DNA from: Phreatobacter sp.
Lineage (GTDB): Bacteria; Pseudomonadota; Alphaproteobacteria; Rhizobiales; Phreatobacteraceae
NCBI RefSeq assembly: GCF_016793595.1
Contig: NZ_JAEULY010000015.1
Span: forward strand, 310,001-374,000
Reading direction: 5' to 3'
Length of the DNA: 64,000 nt
The translations under genes and the position numbers were made by a program. The notes under the pieces were generated by a model that worked only from the letters and a program-made list of their open reading frames with translations, was not told the DNA's origin and searched no databases. This document shows positions 21,663-31,024 of the stretch, piece after piece (position 1 is the stretch's first letter; each line of letters begins with the position of its first letter).

Positions 21663-24194
21663 ATGCCGGGCCTGGATCAGGTCGACGATGCATCCGGCGG
21701 CGGGCAACGCGCCGCACGCGCGCTGTTCCAGCGCCCGATCCGTCTTGCGGCTGCCGCGACCGCCTTGCTCCTGTCATCCACCGCGCTCGTCTCGGCCGAA
21801 GAGTCCGGGATCGACGTCTTCCATGCCTTCTCCGCAATCCGCGCACACGAATGGGCGGCGTTCGGACTCAATGTCGGTGTCGTCGTGTTCGGCGTCATCA
21901 CCGGCATCGCGCTGCTGCGCAGCCGCACCAAGGCATCGCAGGACCAGGTGCGCACACGCGAGGAAATCAACGCGCTGAAGCTCGCCCTGGACAGGACGAA
22001 CGCGCTGCTGACCCTCGATCCGCACATTGTCGTCGTCTGGGGCGGCGACAAGGACGAGCCCGAGATCGTCGGCGACGTGTCGCTGGTCACCGAGCTGCCG
22101 GCCGCCCGCCGGGCGCTGGCCTTCGGTGCCTGGCTGCCGGCGGAACGCGCGGCGGAACTCGAGCGCGCCGTGGAGGCGCTGCGCCGCGGCGGCACGCCGT
22201 TCCGGGCGGATCTTGTGACGCTCGCCGGACGGCCCATCGAGGCCGAGGGGCGCGCCATCGGCGGGCGCGCCGTGCTGCGCCTGCGCCTCGTCTCGGGCGT
22301 GCGCGAGGAGCTGATCCAGCTCGCCGCCCGCCACGAGGCGCTGAGCCGCGAGACGCAGACGATCCGCTCCTTCCTCGGCTCCATCCCGGTTCCGGTCTGG
22401 CTGCGCGACGCCGACGGCCGGATCGCCTGGGTCAACGATGCCTATGCGACGGCGACCGACGCGGAGACGGGCGCTGCAGCGGTGGCGGCCGGCGCGGAAC
22501 TGCTTGAGACGGGCGACCGCACCGAAGCGGCTCGCCAGCGCGGCGCCGGCGAGCCCTTCGCGCGGCGCGTCGCGGCCATCGCCGCCGGCCAGCGGCGCGT
22601 CTTCGACGTGATCGAGCGGCCCGCAGCGGGCGGGGCGGCCGGGATGGCCATCGACGTGACCGAGCTGGAGACCGTGCGTTCCGAGCTTTCCGTCGAGATG
22701 GAGACGCACAAGCGCACGCTCGACCAGCTCGCCACCGCCGTCGCCATCTTCGATTCGGCCAAGCGGCTGGTCTTCCACAACGAGGCGTTCCGCCAGCTCT
22801 GGGACCTGCCGCCGGCCTTCCTGCATCAGGGCCCGACCGACGGCGATATTCTCGATCGCCTGCGCGAGCGTGGCCAGCTGCCCGAGCAGTCGAACTACCG
22901 CGAGTGGAAGAAGGGCCTGCACACGGTCTACGAAGCCGTGGATACCGAGCCGCGCCTCCACGAATGGTCGCTGCCGAGCGGGCGCTTCCTGCGGGTCGTG
23001 CAGAATCCGGACCCGGCAGGCGGCGTCACCTATGTCTTCGACGACCTGACCCAACGCCTGCAGCTGGAGACGCAGGTGGCCGCGCTCGGGCGCGTCCAGC
23101 GCGAGACCATCGACCATCTCGACGAGGCGGTGGCGGTGTTCGGTTCGGACGGGCGGCTGTCGCTCTCAAACCGCGCGTTCGCCGCGCTATGGGATTTCGC
23201 GGACGATGTGCTGGCGGAAAAGCCGCGGATCGACCAGATCGCCAGTCTCTGCCTGCCCTATGTCAGGGACGGCGGGGTGTGGACCGAGATCCGCTCCGCG
23301 GTGACGGCGCTCGCCTATGAGCGGCGCCAGCATTCCTTCCGCATCGAGCGCACCGACGGCTCGGTTCTCGACACGGTCACGGCACCGCTGCCTGGCGGGG
23401 CGACGCTGGTAACGTTCCGCAATGTCACCAACATGGTCATGGTCGAACGGGCTCTGACCGAGCGGAACGAGGCGCTGGAGGCGGCTGCCAAGATCCGCAA
23501 CGACTTCGTCCACCACGTCTCATACCAGCTGCGCACGCCGCTCACGACGATCATCGGCTTCGCGCAGGTGCTGGACGACCCGGCCATCGGGCCGCTGAAC
23601 GAACGGCAGCGCGAATATCTCGGCTATATCGGCGCCTCCTCCGCCTCGCTGCTGTCGATCATCAACGATGTGCTCGACCTCGCCACCATCGATGCCGGAG
23701 TGATGCAGCTCGAACTGTCCGACGTCGATATCCGCGCGGCCATGCAGGCCGCCGTCGATGCGGTGAAGGACCGGCTGGCGGAGAACCAGAACCGCATCGA
23801 GATGCGGGTCGCGCGCGACATCGGCTCGTTCAAGGCGGATGCCCAGCGTGTCAGGCAGGTGCTGTTCAACCTCCTGTCGAACGCCATCGGCTTCTCGGGG
23901 CGCGGCGGACTGATCGTGCTCGACGCGGAGCGTGAGGGCGACACCATCGTCTTCAAGGTCCGCGACCAGGGCACCGGCATCGCACCTGACATGATGGGGC
24001 GGATGTTCGAGCGGTTCGAGACGCTCACCACCGGCACGCGCCATCGCGGCGCCGGGCTCGGCCTTTCCATCGTCCAGAGCTTCGTGCAGCTCCACAAGGG
24101 CCGGATCGAGGTCGATTCCGCACCGGGCCGCGGAACCCAGGTCAAGGTGACCTTCCCCGCCGATCTCGGCGACTATTCCAAGGCCGCCGAATAG
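21663..24194 (+). CDS. divL: DivL-type atypical sensor kinase
   Basis: An 843-residue membrane kinase. Two hydrophobic segments lie within the first ~85 residues, followed by PAS-type sensor regions and then the dimerisation/H-box and HATPase domains (ATPase G boxes DQGTGIAP and RHRGAGLGLSIVQSF). In the H-box the usual SHELRTP reads SYQLRTP: Tyr621 replaces the phospho-histidine, the hallmark of Caulobacter DivL. DivL acts with DivK and CckA to control CtrA and the asymmetric cell cycle. The position just upstream of tsaE supports the assignment. The ATG has GAAGGA upstream; 21492-21662 has no gene. Confidence 0.88.
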   Translation: MPGLDQVDDASGGGQRAARALFQRPIRLAAAATALLLSSTALVSAEESGIDVFHAFSAIRAHEWAAFGLNVGVVVFGVITGIALLRSRTKASQDQVRTREEINALKLALDRTNALLTLDPHIVVVWGGDKDEPEIVGDVSLVTELPAARRALAFGAWLPAERAAELERAVEALRRGGTPFRADLVTLAGRPIEAEGRAIGGRAVLRLRLVSGVREELIQLAARHEALSRETQTIRSFLGSIPVPVWLRDADGRIAWVNDAYATATDAETGAAAVAAGAELLETGDRTEAARQRGAGEPFARRVAAIAAGQRRVFDVIERPAAGGAAGMAIDVTELETVRSELSVEMETHKRTLDQLATAVAIFDSAKRLVFHNEAFRQLWDLPPAFLHQGPTDGDILDRLRERGQLPEQSNYREWKKGLHTVYEAVDTEPRLHEWSLPSGRFLRVVQNPDPAGGVTYVFDDLTQRLQLETQVAALGRVQRETIDHLDEAVAVFGSDGRLSLSNRAFAALWDFADDVLAEKPRIDQIASLCLPYVRDGGVWTEIRSAVTALAYERRQHSFRIERTDGSVLDTVTAPLPGGATLVTFRNVTNMVMVERALTERNEALEAAAKIRNDFVHHVSYQLRTPLTTIIGFAQVLDDPAIGPLNERQREYLGYIGASSASLLSIINDVLDLATIDAGVMQLELSDVDIRAAMQAAVDAVKDRLAENQNRIEMRVARDIGSFKADAQRVRQVLFNLLSNAIGFSGRGGLIVLDAEREGDTIVFKVRDQGTGIAPDMMGRMFERFETLTTGTRHRGAGLGLSIVQSFVQLHKGRIEVDSAPGRGTQVKVTFPADLGDYSKAAE

Positions 24195-24464
24195 CCAGCG
24201 GGCGCCGTGCGAACCGCCTGATCGGCGGTGTGGCGGGACATTGGACGGCGCTTCGATTGCCTTCCAGCCGCCGCGCGCGGGCCGCAAATATGCTCAGGCA
24301 CACGCTTCATTAACGATAAACGCAGTTCACTGTGCGCCGAGATCGTTCGCGATCGCTTGCCGTCCCGATCGCCGCCGAGTTCAAGCGCCATGCCCGCTGC
24401 GTCCGTCGCCTACGCGTCCCCCGCCCGAGATTTCCCGCCAGCGTTTCCCCCGCCCGAAGCGTCG

Positions 24465-25973
24465 ATGACAGAACCCTTCCGCCTCGCCCTGACCCTCGCC
24501 AACGAGGCGGAGACGCGCCGTCTCGCCATGGATCTCGCCATGGCGGCGCAGGCCAACGACATCATGACGCTGGAAGGCGACCTCGGGACAGGCAAGTCGA
24601 CGCTGGCGCGCGCGCTTATCCGCGCCATCGCCGAGGACGACAAGCTCGACGTGCCGAGCCCGACCTTCGCGCTGGTCCAGCCCTACGACCTCAAACGCCT
24701 GCCGGTGGTCCACGCCGATCTCTACCGGGTCGCCTCGGCCGACGAGATCGCCGAGCTCGGCTGGGACGAGGTGTCGGACAACGCGCTGCTGCTCGTCGAA
24801 TGGCCCGACCGGCTCGGCGGCGCGCTGTCCGGCGACCGGCTGGAGATCACCCTGTCGCTCGCCCCCGGCAACGGGCCGAACGCCCGCCGCGCCGAGCTGA
24901 TCGGCCATGGAGCCTGGGCGGCGCGTCTCGCCCGCATGGCGGCGCTGCGCACGTTCCTCGACAATGCCGGCTGGGGCGGGTCGCTCCGCCGCCACCTCCA
25001 GGGCGACGCCTCCACCCGCAGCTACGAGCGGCTGCTCGACGGCCAGCGTCGCGCCGTTCTGATGAACGCGCCGCGCAGGCCGGACGGCCCGCCGGTGAGA
25101 AACGGCCTGCCCTACAGCCGCATCGCCCATCTCGCCGAGGACATGGTGCCCTTCGTGGCCATGGCCGAGGGCCTGCGCGATGCCGGCCTGTCGCCGCCGG
25201 AGATCGAGGCCATCGACCTCGAACAGGGTTTTCTGATCATCGAGGACCTCGGCAGCGACGGCGTGTTGAAGGACGGCGCGCCGGTGGCGGAGCGCTATCT
25301 GGCGGCCGTCGACGTGCTGGCGGCGATCCATGCGCGCCCGCGCCCGGCGACGCTCTCGACGCCGAAGGGGCCCTATGCGCTGCCCGCCTACGACCGCGAG
25401 GCGCTCGGCATCGAGGTGGAGCTGCTGCTCGACTGGTATCTGCCGATGAAGGATGTCCGCATCCCGGCGAGCGAGAAATACGTCTTCCTCCAGCGCTGGA
25501 CGGACCTGTTCAAGGAGGTCGAGGCGGCGCCCAAGACCTGGGTCCTGCGCGATTTCCATTCGCCGAACCTGATCTGGCTCGCCGGGCGCGACGGCGCCGA
25601 GAAGGTCGGCCTGATCGACTTCCAGGACGCTGTCATGGGGCCCGCGGCCTATGACGTCGCCTCGCTGGCGCAGGATGCCCGTGTCACTGTCTCCGAAGAG
25701 CTGGAGCTGCAGATCCTCTCCCGCTACGCCAGCGCCCGGAAGGCTGCCGACCCGTCCTTCGACATGGCCGCCTTCGCGCGGCTCTACGCCATCATGGGCG
25801 CGCAGCGGGCGACCAAGATCCTCGGCATCTTCGCGCGGCTCGACCGGCGCGACGGCAAGCCGCAATATCTGGCTCACCTGCCGCGCATCTGGGCCTATCT
25901 CCAACGCTGCCTCGCCCACCCGGCCCTTCATCAGGTGAAGCGCTGGGTCGATGACCGGGTGCCGTCGCCTTGA
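24465..25973 (+). CDS. tsaE: TsaE / AmgK fusion: t6A ATPase and aminosugar kinase
   Basis: A 502-residue fusion. Residues ~1-145 are TsaE, the ATPase of the t6A complex, with P-loop EGDLGTGKST, then PSPTFALVQPY and LLLVEWPDRLG. Residues ~155-500 are an aminoglycoside-phosphotransferase-fold kinase matching AmgK (anomeric MurNAc/GlcNAc kinase), with LRDFHSPNLIW catalytic loop and LIDFQDAVMGP metal-binding DFQ. The next gene is MurU-like, the enzyme that uses the AmgK product. The ATG at 24465 (MTEPFRLALTLANEAE) is preferred; earlier in-frame starts add a low-complexity leader. 24195-24464 has no other gene. Confidence 0.9.
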   Translation: MTEPFRLALTLANEAETRRLAMDLAMAAQANDIMTLEGDLGTGKSTLARALIRAIAEDDKLDVPSPTFALVQPYDLKRLPVVHADLYRVASADEIAELGWDEVSDNALLLVEWPDRLGGALSGDRLEITLSLAPGNGPNARRAELIGHGAWAARLARMAALRTFLDNAGWGGSLRRHLQGDASTRSYERLLDGQRRAVLMNAPRRPDGPPVRNGLPYSRIAHLAEDMVPFVAMAEGLRDAGLSPPEIEAIDLEQGFLIIEDLGSDGVLKDGAPVAERYLAAVDVLAAIHARPRPATLSTPKGPYALPAYDREALGIEVELLLDWYLPMKDVRIPASEKYVFLQRWTDLFKEVEAAPKTWVLRDFHSPNLIWLAGRDGAEKVGLIDFQDAVMGPAAYDVASLAQDARVTVSEELELQILSRYASARKAADPSFDMAAFARLYAIMGAQRATKILGIFARLDRRDGKPQYLAHLPRIWAYLQRCLAHPALHQVKRWVDDRVPSP

Positions 25974-25978
25974 CGCAG

Positions 25979-26722
25979 ATGCCCGCCCGTCCGATCGACA
26001 CCGCCATGGTGCTGGCGGCCGGCCTCGGCACGCGGATGCGGCCGATCACCGACCGCATCCCGAAGCCGCTGGTGGAGGTCGCGGGCAGGACGCTGCTCGA
26101 CCATGTGCTGGACCCGCTGGCGGAAGCCGGCGTGACGACGGCGGTGGTCAATGTCCACCACCTCGCCGACCAGATCGTGGCCGCGGTGCGGACCCGCGAG
26201 ACCCCGCGGATCATTGTCTCCGACGAGCGGGGCGAGCTGCTCGATTCCGGCGGCGGCGTCGCCAAGGCGCTCGACCATCTCGGCGAGACCTTCGTTATCC
26301 GCAATGCTGACAGCTTCTGGCTCGATCGCGGCCCCTCGAACATCGCCCGGCTGATCGCCGCCTTCGATCCTGCGCGCATGGACACGCTGCTGCTGCTGGC
26401 GGCGCTGCCCGACGCCGGCGCGCTCGATGGCAATGACAGCGTCGGCTTCGACGGCCCCGGCGACTTCTTCATGGATCGCGAGGGGCGGCTCGAGCGGCGC
26501 GGCGCCCGTGTCGCCGCTCCCTATGCCTATGCCGGCGCGGCGGTCATGCGCGCGGTGGATTTCGCCGGACGCGCGGCAGGCGAGACCTTCTCGCTCAACA
26601 CGCTCTGGAACGCGTCGCTGGCCGAGGGCAGGCTCCACGGCCTCGTGCTCAACGGGCTGTGGCTGCACGTCGGCACGCCCGAGGCCATCAAAGAGGCGGA
26701 GGCGGCGATTCGCGCCGGCTGA
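25979..26722 (+). CDS. murU: MurNAc-1-phosphate uridylyltransferase-like nucleotidyltransferase
   Basis: A ~247-residue sugar nucleotidyltransferase. The signature [20 protein letters not shown] is at the N terminus, with a metal/sugar site in RNADSFWLD and the MurU-type ending [15 protein letters not shown]. Next to AmgK it should make UDP-MurNAc in peptidoglycan recycling, bypassing MurA and de novo synthesis. A TTG at 25970 overlapping the upstream stop is an alternative start; the ATG five bases after the stop is chosen. Confidence 0.88.
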   Translation: MPARPIDTAMVLAAGLGTRMRPITDRIPKPLVEVAGRTLLDHVLDPLAEAGVTTAVVNVHHLADQIVAAVRTRETPRIIVSDERGELLDSGGGVAKALDHLGETFVIRNADSFWLDRGPSNIARLIAAFDPARMDTLLLLAALPDAGALDGNDSVGFDGPGDFFMDREGRLERRGARVAAPYAYAGAAVMRAVDFAGRAAGETFSLNTLWNASLAEGRLHGLVLNGLWLHVGTPEAIKEAEAAIRAG

Positions 26723-26808
26723 CCCTTCCCTTTCGCACCTTCCGGGTGTATTTCCCCGCCTCCTTTTCGCTTCCACCCGGTCCGATCCCGGGCGAAGGAC
26801 ACAAGACC

Positions 26809-27228
26809 ATGGTCAAACGTTTCGACACGGGCTCCGGCCCGTCCCAAAGGCAGTTGCGCGTCGGCGAACTGATGCGCCATGCGCTGGCCGAAGTGCTCCA
26901 GCGCGGCGAAATCCATGATCCGGTGCTGGAGACGCATATCGTCACCGTGCCGGAGGTGCGGATGTCGCCGGACCTGAAGATCGCCACCTGTTTCGTCATG
27001 CCGCTCGGCGGCGGCGACCAGCAGGCGGTGATCCAGGCGCTGGCCCGCAACAAGCGCTACCTGCGCGGCGAGCTTGCTCATCGCAACAACCTGAAATACG
27101 CGCCCGACCTGCGGTTCCGTATCGACGGCTCGTTCGACGAGGGCTCGCGCATCGACCGTCTCATCGACAGCGACGAGGTCCAGCGCGACGTGAAGAAGGC
27201 CGATCAGGACAAAGGCGATCTGGAATGA
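26809..27228 (+). CDS. rbfA: 30S ribosome-binding factor A
   Basis: A 139-residue KH-type protein that helps mature the 16S rRNA 5' end. [19 protein letters not shown] at the N terminus and [21 protein letters not shown] are RbfA signatures. The ATG at 26809 follows a GAAGGACACAAG. It overlaps truB by four bases. Confidence 0.94.
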   Translation: MVKRFDTGSGPSQRQLRVGELMRHALAEVLQRGEIHDPVLETHIVTVPEVRMSPDLKIATCFVMPLGGGDQQAVIQALARNKRYLRGELAHRNNLKYAPDLRFRIDGSFDEGSRIDRLIDSDEVQRDVKKADQDKGDLE

Positions 27229-28148
27229 ACCAGCCCCGCTCCAAGAAGATCGACGTCCACGGCTGGATCGTTCTCGACAAGGATTTCGATCAGACCTCGA
27301 CCCAGGCGGTATCGCAGGTTCGTCGCCTGTTCAACGCCAAGAAGGGTGGCCATGCCGGCACGCTCGACCCGCGCGCGACCGGAATCCTCCCCATCGCGCT
27401 CGGCGAGGCGACCAAGACGGTTCCCTTCGTCATGGACGGCCGCAAGACCTACCGGTTCACGGTCGCCTGGGGCGCTGAAACCGCGACGGACGACACCGAG
27501 GGCGAGGTGACGGCGCGCTCCGAGATTCGCCCCGCCCGCGCCGACGTGGAGGCCCTGCTGCCGCGCTATACCGGCGAGATCATGCAGGTGCCGCCGAAAT
27601 TCTCTGCCATCAAGGTGGACGGCGAGCGCGCCTACGATCTTGCCCGCGACGGCGAGGAGGTGACGCTGGAGGCTCGCCCGATCACCGTCGAGACGCTGTC
27701 TCTGATCGCCTTCTCGGAGACGGAGGCCGAGTTCGAGGCCGAGTGCGGCAAGGGCACGTATGTGCGGGCGATTGCCCGCGATATCGGCCGCGACCTGAAA
27801 TGCCTCGGCCATGTCACGGCACTCCGGCGCACCCGCGTCGGCCCGTTCGGCGAGGACGACACGGTGACGCTCGCCGAGCTGCGCGAGCTCGCCGATGGCA
27901 AGATCACCGGACAATCGCTGGAGGATGCGCTGCTGCCCGTCGAGGCGGCGCTCGCCGAGGTGCCCGAGGTCAAGGTGACCCGCGACATCGCGGCGCGCCT
28001 CGTGCGCGGCCAGAGCGCCATCCTGCGCGGCCGCGACGCGCCGATCGACGGACCCGCCTGGGCTTCGGCGGGCGGCGATCCCATCGCGCTCTGCGAGGTG
28101 GAGCGCGGCGAACTGGTGCCGAAACGGGTCTTCGTGTTCGCGGCATGA
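27225..28148 (+). CDS. truB: tRNA pseudouridine(55) synthase
   Basis: A 307-residue pseudouridine synthase for U55 of the tRNA T-arm. The catalytic aspartate is in [16 protein letters not shown] (HAGTLDP motif). [29 protein letters not shown] and [15 protein letters not shown] are family blocks. It overlaps rbfA (ATGA), the usual alphaproteobacterial order. Confidence 0.95.
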   Translation: MNQPRSKKIDVHGWIVLDKDFDQTSTQAVSQVRRLFNAKKGGHAGTLDPRATGILPIALGEATKTVPFVMDGRKTYRFTVAWGAETATDDTEGEVTARSEIRPARADVEALLPRYTGEIMQVPPKFSAIKVDGERAYDLARDGEEVTLEARPITVETLSLIAFSETEAEFEAECGKGTYVRAIARDIGRDLKCLGHVTALRRTRVGPFGEDDTVTLAELRELADGKITGQSLEDALLPVEAALAEVPEVKVTRDIAARLVRGQSAILRGRDAPIDGPAWASAGGDPIALCEVERGELVPKRVFVFAA

Positions 28149-28217
28149 CGAAGAGCGGGTGAACTGCGCGCGGGTGCGTTGACGCACCGGTTTTCACTCG
28201 CTATGACACGCGCCTTC

Positions 28218-28302
28218 GCCCAGATGGCGGAATTGGTAGACGCACTGCTTTCAGGTAGCAGCGCCGCGAGGCGTGGAGGTTCGAGTCCTCTTCTGGGCAC
28301 CA
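28218..28302 (+). tRNA. tRNA-Leu (CAG)
   Basis: The cloverleaf has acceptor arms GCCCAGA / TCTGGGC, discriminator A and encoded CCA. The anticodon stem CTGCT/AGCAG closes loop TTCAGGT, giving anticodon CAG. A long variable arm and T-arm GGAGG-TTCGAGT-CCTC-type sequence complete a class II leucine tRNA. Confidence 0.95.
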
Positions 28303-28310
28303 ATTTCAAG

Positions 28311-28346
28311 CGCCCGCATCGGTTCTTCCGATGCGGGCGTTTTCAT
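28311..28346 (+). terminator. Rho-independent terminator after tRNA-Leu
   Basis: A perfect 12-bp stem CGCCCGCATCGG / CCGATGCGGGCG (28311-28322 with 28328-28339), loop TTCTT, is followed by TTTTCATTT. It lies nine bases past the tRNA. Confidence 0.9.
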
Positions 28347-28417
28347 TTCGGGCACACCCCTCCCGACGCGTCGGCGCAACGCTGCGCCCTGATGGGCGGC
28401 CGGGCTATCCTCCGGTC

Positions 28418-29293
28418 ATGATTGAACTCGAATCAGGCGATTACAGCGCCGCCGTCTCGCCGTTCGGCGCCGAGCTCCGCAGCTGGCGCGCGGGCGGGCA
28501 CGAACTGCTCTGGCAGGGCGACCCCGGCTGGTGGGCTCAGTCGGCGCCGGTGCTGTTCCCGATCGTCGGCTGGGCACGCGACGGACTTGTGCGGATCGAC
28601 GGTATCGCCCGACCGATGGGCGTTCACGGATTTGCCGCGCAAGGCGCCTTCGCGATCGACACCGTGGCGCGGGACCACGTCCGCCTGACATTGCGCGAGA
28701 CCGGGGCCAGCCTTGCCGCCTACCCGTTCCCTTTCAGACTGACGCTGGAATACCGGCTGGCACACGAGAGCCTTGCCGCCACGGTGGAGGTGGAGAACAC
28801 GGGCGCGCGAACGATGCCCTTTGCCGTCGGCCTGCATCCCGGCTTCAACTGGCCCCTCGCCGGCGGGCAGCGCGAGAGCCATGCGACTGTGTTCGAAGCG
28901 GCCGAAGCCTCCGACGTGCCCGTGATTGCGCCCGGCGGCCTGTTCAGCTCCGCCAGACGACCCGTCCCGCTCGTCGATCGCAGATTGCCGCTGAACGACA
29001 AGACCTTCGCGGCCGAGGCGCTGTGCTTCCTGAACGCCCGCAGCCGTTCCGTTCGCTACGAGGCCGGCCCGCGTGATCCGGCGGTCACCCTCGCCGCGAC
29101 CGGTTTCCCGCATTGGGCGATCTGGTCGAAGCCGGGCGCGCCCTTCGTCTCCATCGAGGCCTGGACCGGACACGGCGACCCGGAGGGCTTCGAGGGCGAA
29201 CTCAAGGACAAGCCGTCGATGCGGCTGCTGGCCTCCGGCGCGAGCGACCGTTGTTCGCTCGTCATGTCGTACTCTGCCAACCGCGAACCATAG
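28418..29293 (+). CDS. Aldose 1-epimerase family protein
   Basis: A 291-residue galactose-mutarotase-fold protein (GalM/YeaD-like). Characteristic parts are PFGAELRSWRAGGHELLWQGDP, PVLFPIVGWARDG near residue 45, GLHPGFNWPL in the middle and the WTGHGDPEGFEGEL ending. It probably interconverts sugar anomers in the cytoplasm. It is convergent with the ABC importer; a link to the sugar-like genes at 33-38 kb is possible but not shown. The ATG at 28418 begins MIELESGDY. Confidence 0.8.
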   Translation: MIELESGDYSAAVSPFGAELRSWRAGGHELLWQGDPGWWAQSAPVLFPIVGWARDGLVRIDGIARPMGVHGFAAQGAFAIDTVARDHVRLTLRETGASLAAYPFPFRLTLEYRLAHESLAATVEVENTGARTMPFAVGLHPGFNWPLAGGQRESHATVFEAAEASDVPVIAPGGLFSSARRPVPLVDRRLPLNDKTFAAEALCFLNARSRSVRYEAGPRDPAVTLAATGFPHWAIWSKPGAPFVSIEAWTGHGDPEGFEGELKDKPSMRLLASGASDRCSLVMSYSANREP

Positions 29294-29352
29294 CGAGCGC
29301 GACTGCTTCGAGGGCGTGGGCTCGGGGTACGACCACCGGGTCGAGGACGTGG

Positions 29353-29375
29353 ATGCCCGGCACAAGGCCGGGCAT
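29353..29375. repeat. REP-like palindrome
   Basis: ATGCCCGGC (29353-29361) and GCCGGGCAT (29367-29375) are perfect inverted arms around ACAAG, within the convergent gap between the epimerase and ABC genes. GGATGCCCGG...CCGGGCATGAC palindromes are widely dispersed in Hyphomicrobiales genomes. No second copy was noticed in this window. Confidence 0.55.
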
Positions 29376-29400
29376 GACGAAATCGGCGATGGACGGCGCC

Positions 29401-30957
29401 TTACTTGCTGACGTTCCAATAGACGGGCAGGCCGGCGACCAGCAGACCCTTGAGGCTCGCCTGATAGCCGCGCACCAGCCAGAACTGGCCGACCGGGATA
29501 TAGGGCACCGTCTCCACCGCCCGCTCCTGGATCTGCCGCGCGATGGCCTGCCGCCCGGCAAGGTCAGGCGCCATGGTGAAGGCCGCGCGCAGCTTCTCGA
29601 TGGTCTCGTCGCAGGGCCAGCCGAACCACGCGCGGTCGCAGTTGGAGCGCAGCGCAAGATGGCCGACCGGCTCCCACATGTCGGGAGCGGCAGGTCCGGA
29701 GAGGAAGGCCGACCAGCCGCCCTGCGCCACCGGATTCTTCGAGGTGCGGCGGCTCGACAGCGTGCCCCAGTCCATCGCCTGATAGTCGACGTTGAGGCCG
29801 ATGTCGCGCATGGCCTGTGCGACGACGAGGGTCGCCGGGCTCAGCGCCGTCTCGGTGGCGTCGAGGAGCACGATCTTCTCGCCGGCATAGCCGCTCTCGC
29901 GCACGAGCTGGCGGGCCGCCGCGACGTCGGCGGGCTTCCAGGCAGCGTTCGAGAAATAGGGCGAGTCGCACATGAAGAACGATGGGCAGTTGGTGTAGAG
30001 GCTCTTGTCGTCGACATAGGCGCGCAGCGTCTGCTCCTGATCGACGAGGCGCAGGATCGCCTGCCTCAGCTTCGGATTGTTGAAGGGCGGCTGCAGCTGG
30101 TTCATGCGCATGACGCCCTGCAGCGCCGAGAGCCGCCCAACCGCGATGCGCGAGTTGGACTTGACCAGCTCGATCATGTCCGGGGGCAGCTCCTCGAAAA
30201 TGTCGATCTCGCCGGCCTGCAGCGCGTTCAGCGCCGTCTGCGCGTCGGGCATGATGATCCACTCGACGCGGTCGACATTGGCGCGCTTGCCGCCCGCGAG
30301 GCCGTCCGCCGGCTCGGCGCGCGGCACGTACATCGACGCCTTCTGGTAGACGATCCTGGCGCCCGGCGACCATTCCGCGCGCACCATCATGAACGGACCG
30401 GAGCCGACGGGATCGGTGATGTTCTGCGTCGCGGGCGTCGCGGCGATGCGCGCGGGCATGATGAAGGGCACCATGGAGCTCGGCTTGCCGAGCGCTTCCA
30501 GCACGAGGCCCCAGCGCTCCTTCAACACCAGCGTCACGGTCTTGGCATCGGTGGCGGTCAGCGAGGCTGTCTGGCCCATGAGCTGCTGGCCGAGGCCGTC
30601 GCGCTCGCCCCAGCGCTTCAGCGAGGCGACGACATCCTCCGCCGTCACCGGCTGGTTGTCGTGGAACTTCAGGCCGTCGCGCAGCACGAAGGTCCAGGTC
30701 AGGCCGTCGGCGGAGACGCTGTGGCGCTCGACCATCTGCGGCTTGATCGCGCCAGACGAGTCCTGCGCGAACAGCGTGTCGTAGACCATGTAGCCGTGGT
30801 TGCGGACCATGTAGTCCGACGTCGTGATCGGGTCGATCGTTCGCAGGTCGCCGAAGGGACGAACCTTGAGCACGGTCTGCGCCAGGGCCGGCAGCGCCGT
30901 CATGGTCAGCGCCATCGCGGCGGCCGCAACCGCCAATCGTCTCGTCCAGCGGGTCAT
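29401..30957 (-). CDS. ABC transporter substrate-binding protein (dipeptide/oligopeptide type)
   Basis: A 518-residue family 5 extracellular solute-binding protein. A signal peptide (RRLAVAAAAMALTMTALPALAQ) precedes the domain start TVLKVRPFGDLRTIDPI. VRNHGYMVYDTLFAQ and LRDGLKFHDNQPVTAEDVVASL are family hallmarks. Such proteins bind peptides, nickel, glutathione or oligosaccharides; the ligand is not evident. The ATG at 30957 has GGGAGGATGGAAG upstream. It is encoded after two permease genes of the same system. Confidence 0.9.
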   Translation of the reverse strand: MTRWTRRLAVAAAAMALTMTALPALAQTVLKVRPFGDLRTIDPITTSDYMVRNHGYMVYDTLFAQDSSGAIKPQMVERHSVSADGLTWTFVLRDGLKFHDNQPVTAEDVVASLKRWGERDGLGQQLMGQTASLTATDAKTVTLVLKERWGLVLEALGKPSSMVPFIMPARIAATPATQNITDPVGSGPFMMVRAEWSPGARIVYQKASMYVPRAEPADGLAGGKRANVDRVEWIIMPDAQTALNALQAGEIDIFEELPPDMIELVKSNSRIAVGRLSALQGVMRMNQLQPPFNNPKLRQAILRLVDQEQTLRAYVDDKSLYTNCPSFFMCDSPYFSNAAWKPADVAAARQLVRESGYAGEKIVLLDATETALSPATLVVAQAMRDIGLNVDYQAMDWGTLSSRRTSKNPVAQGGWSAFLSGPAAPDMWEPVGHLALRSNCDRAWFGWPCDETIEKLRAAFTMAPDLAGRQAIARQIQERAVETVPYIPVGQFWLVRGYQASLKGLLVAGLPVYWNVSK

Positions 30958-31024
30958 CTTCCATCCTCCCTGTCTCGTCATGCGTCGCCTTCTCGGCGCT
31001 CTTGCCCGTCACGCGGGTGTTCGG

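Noticed and set aside
24381..25931. 516-codon minus-strand frame over tsaE-amgK
   Set aside because: Antisense to a clearly recognised fusion gene; its composition is shadow-like and no domain is visible.
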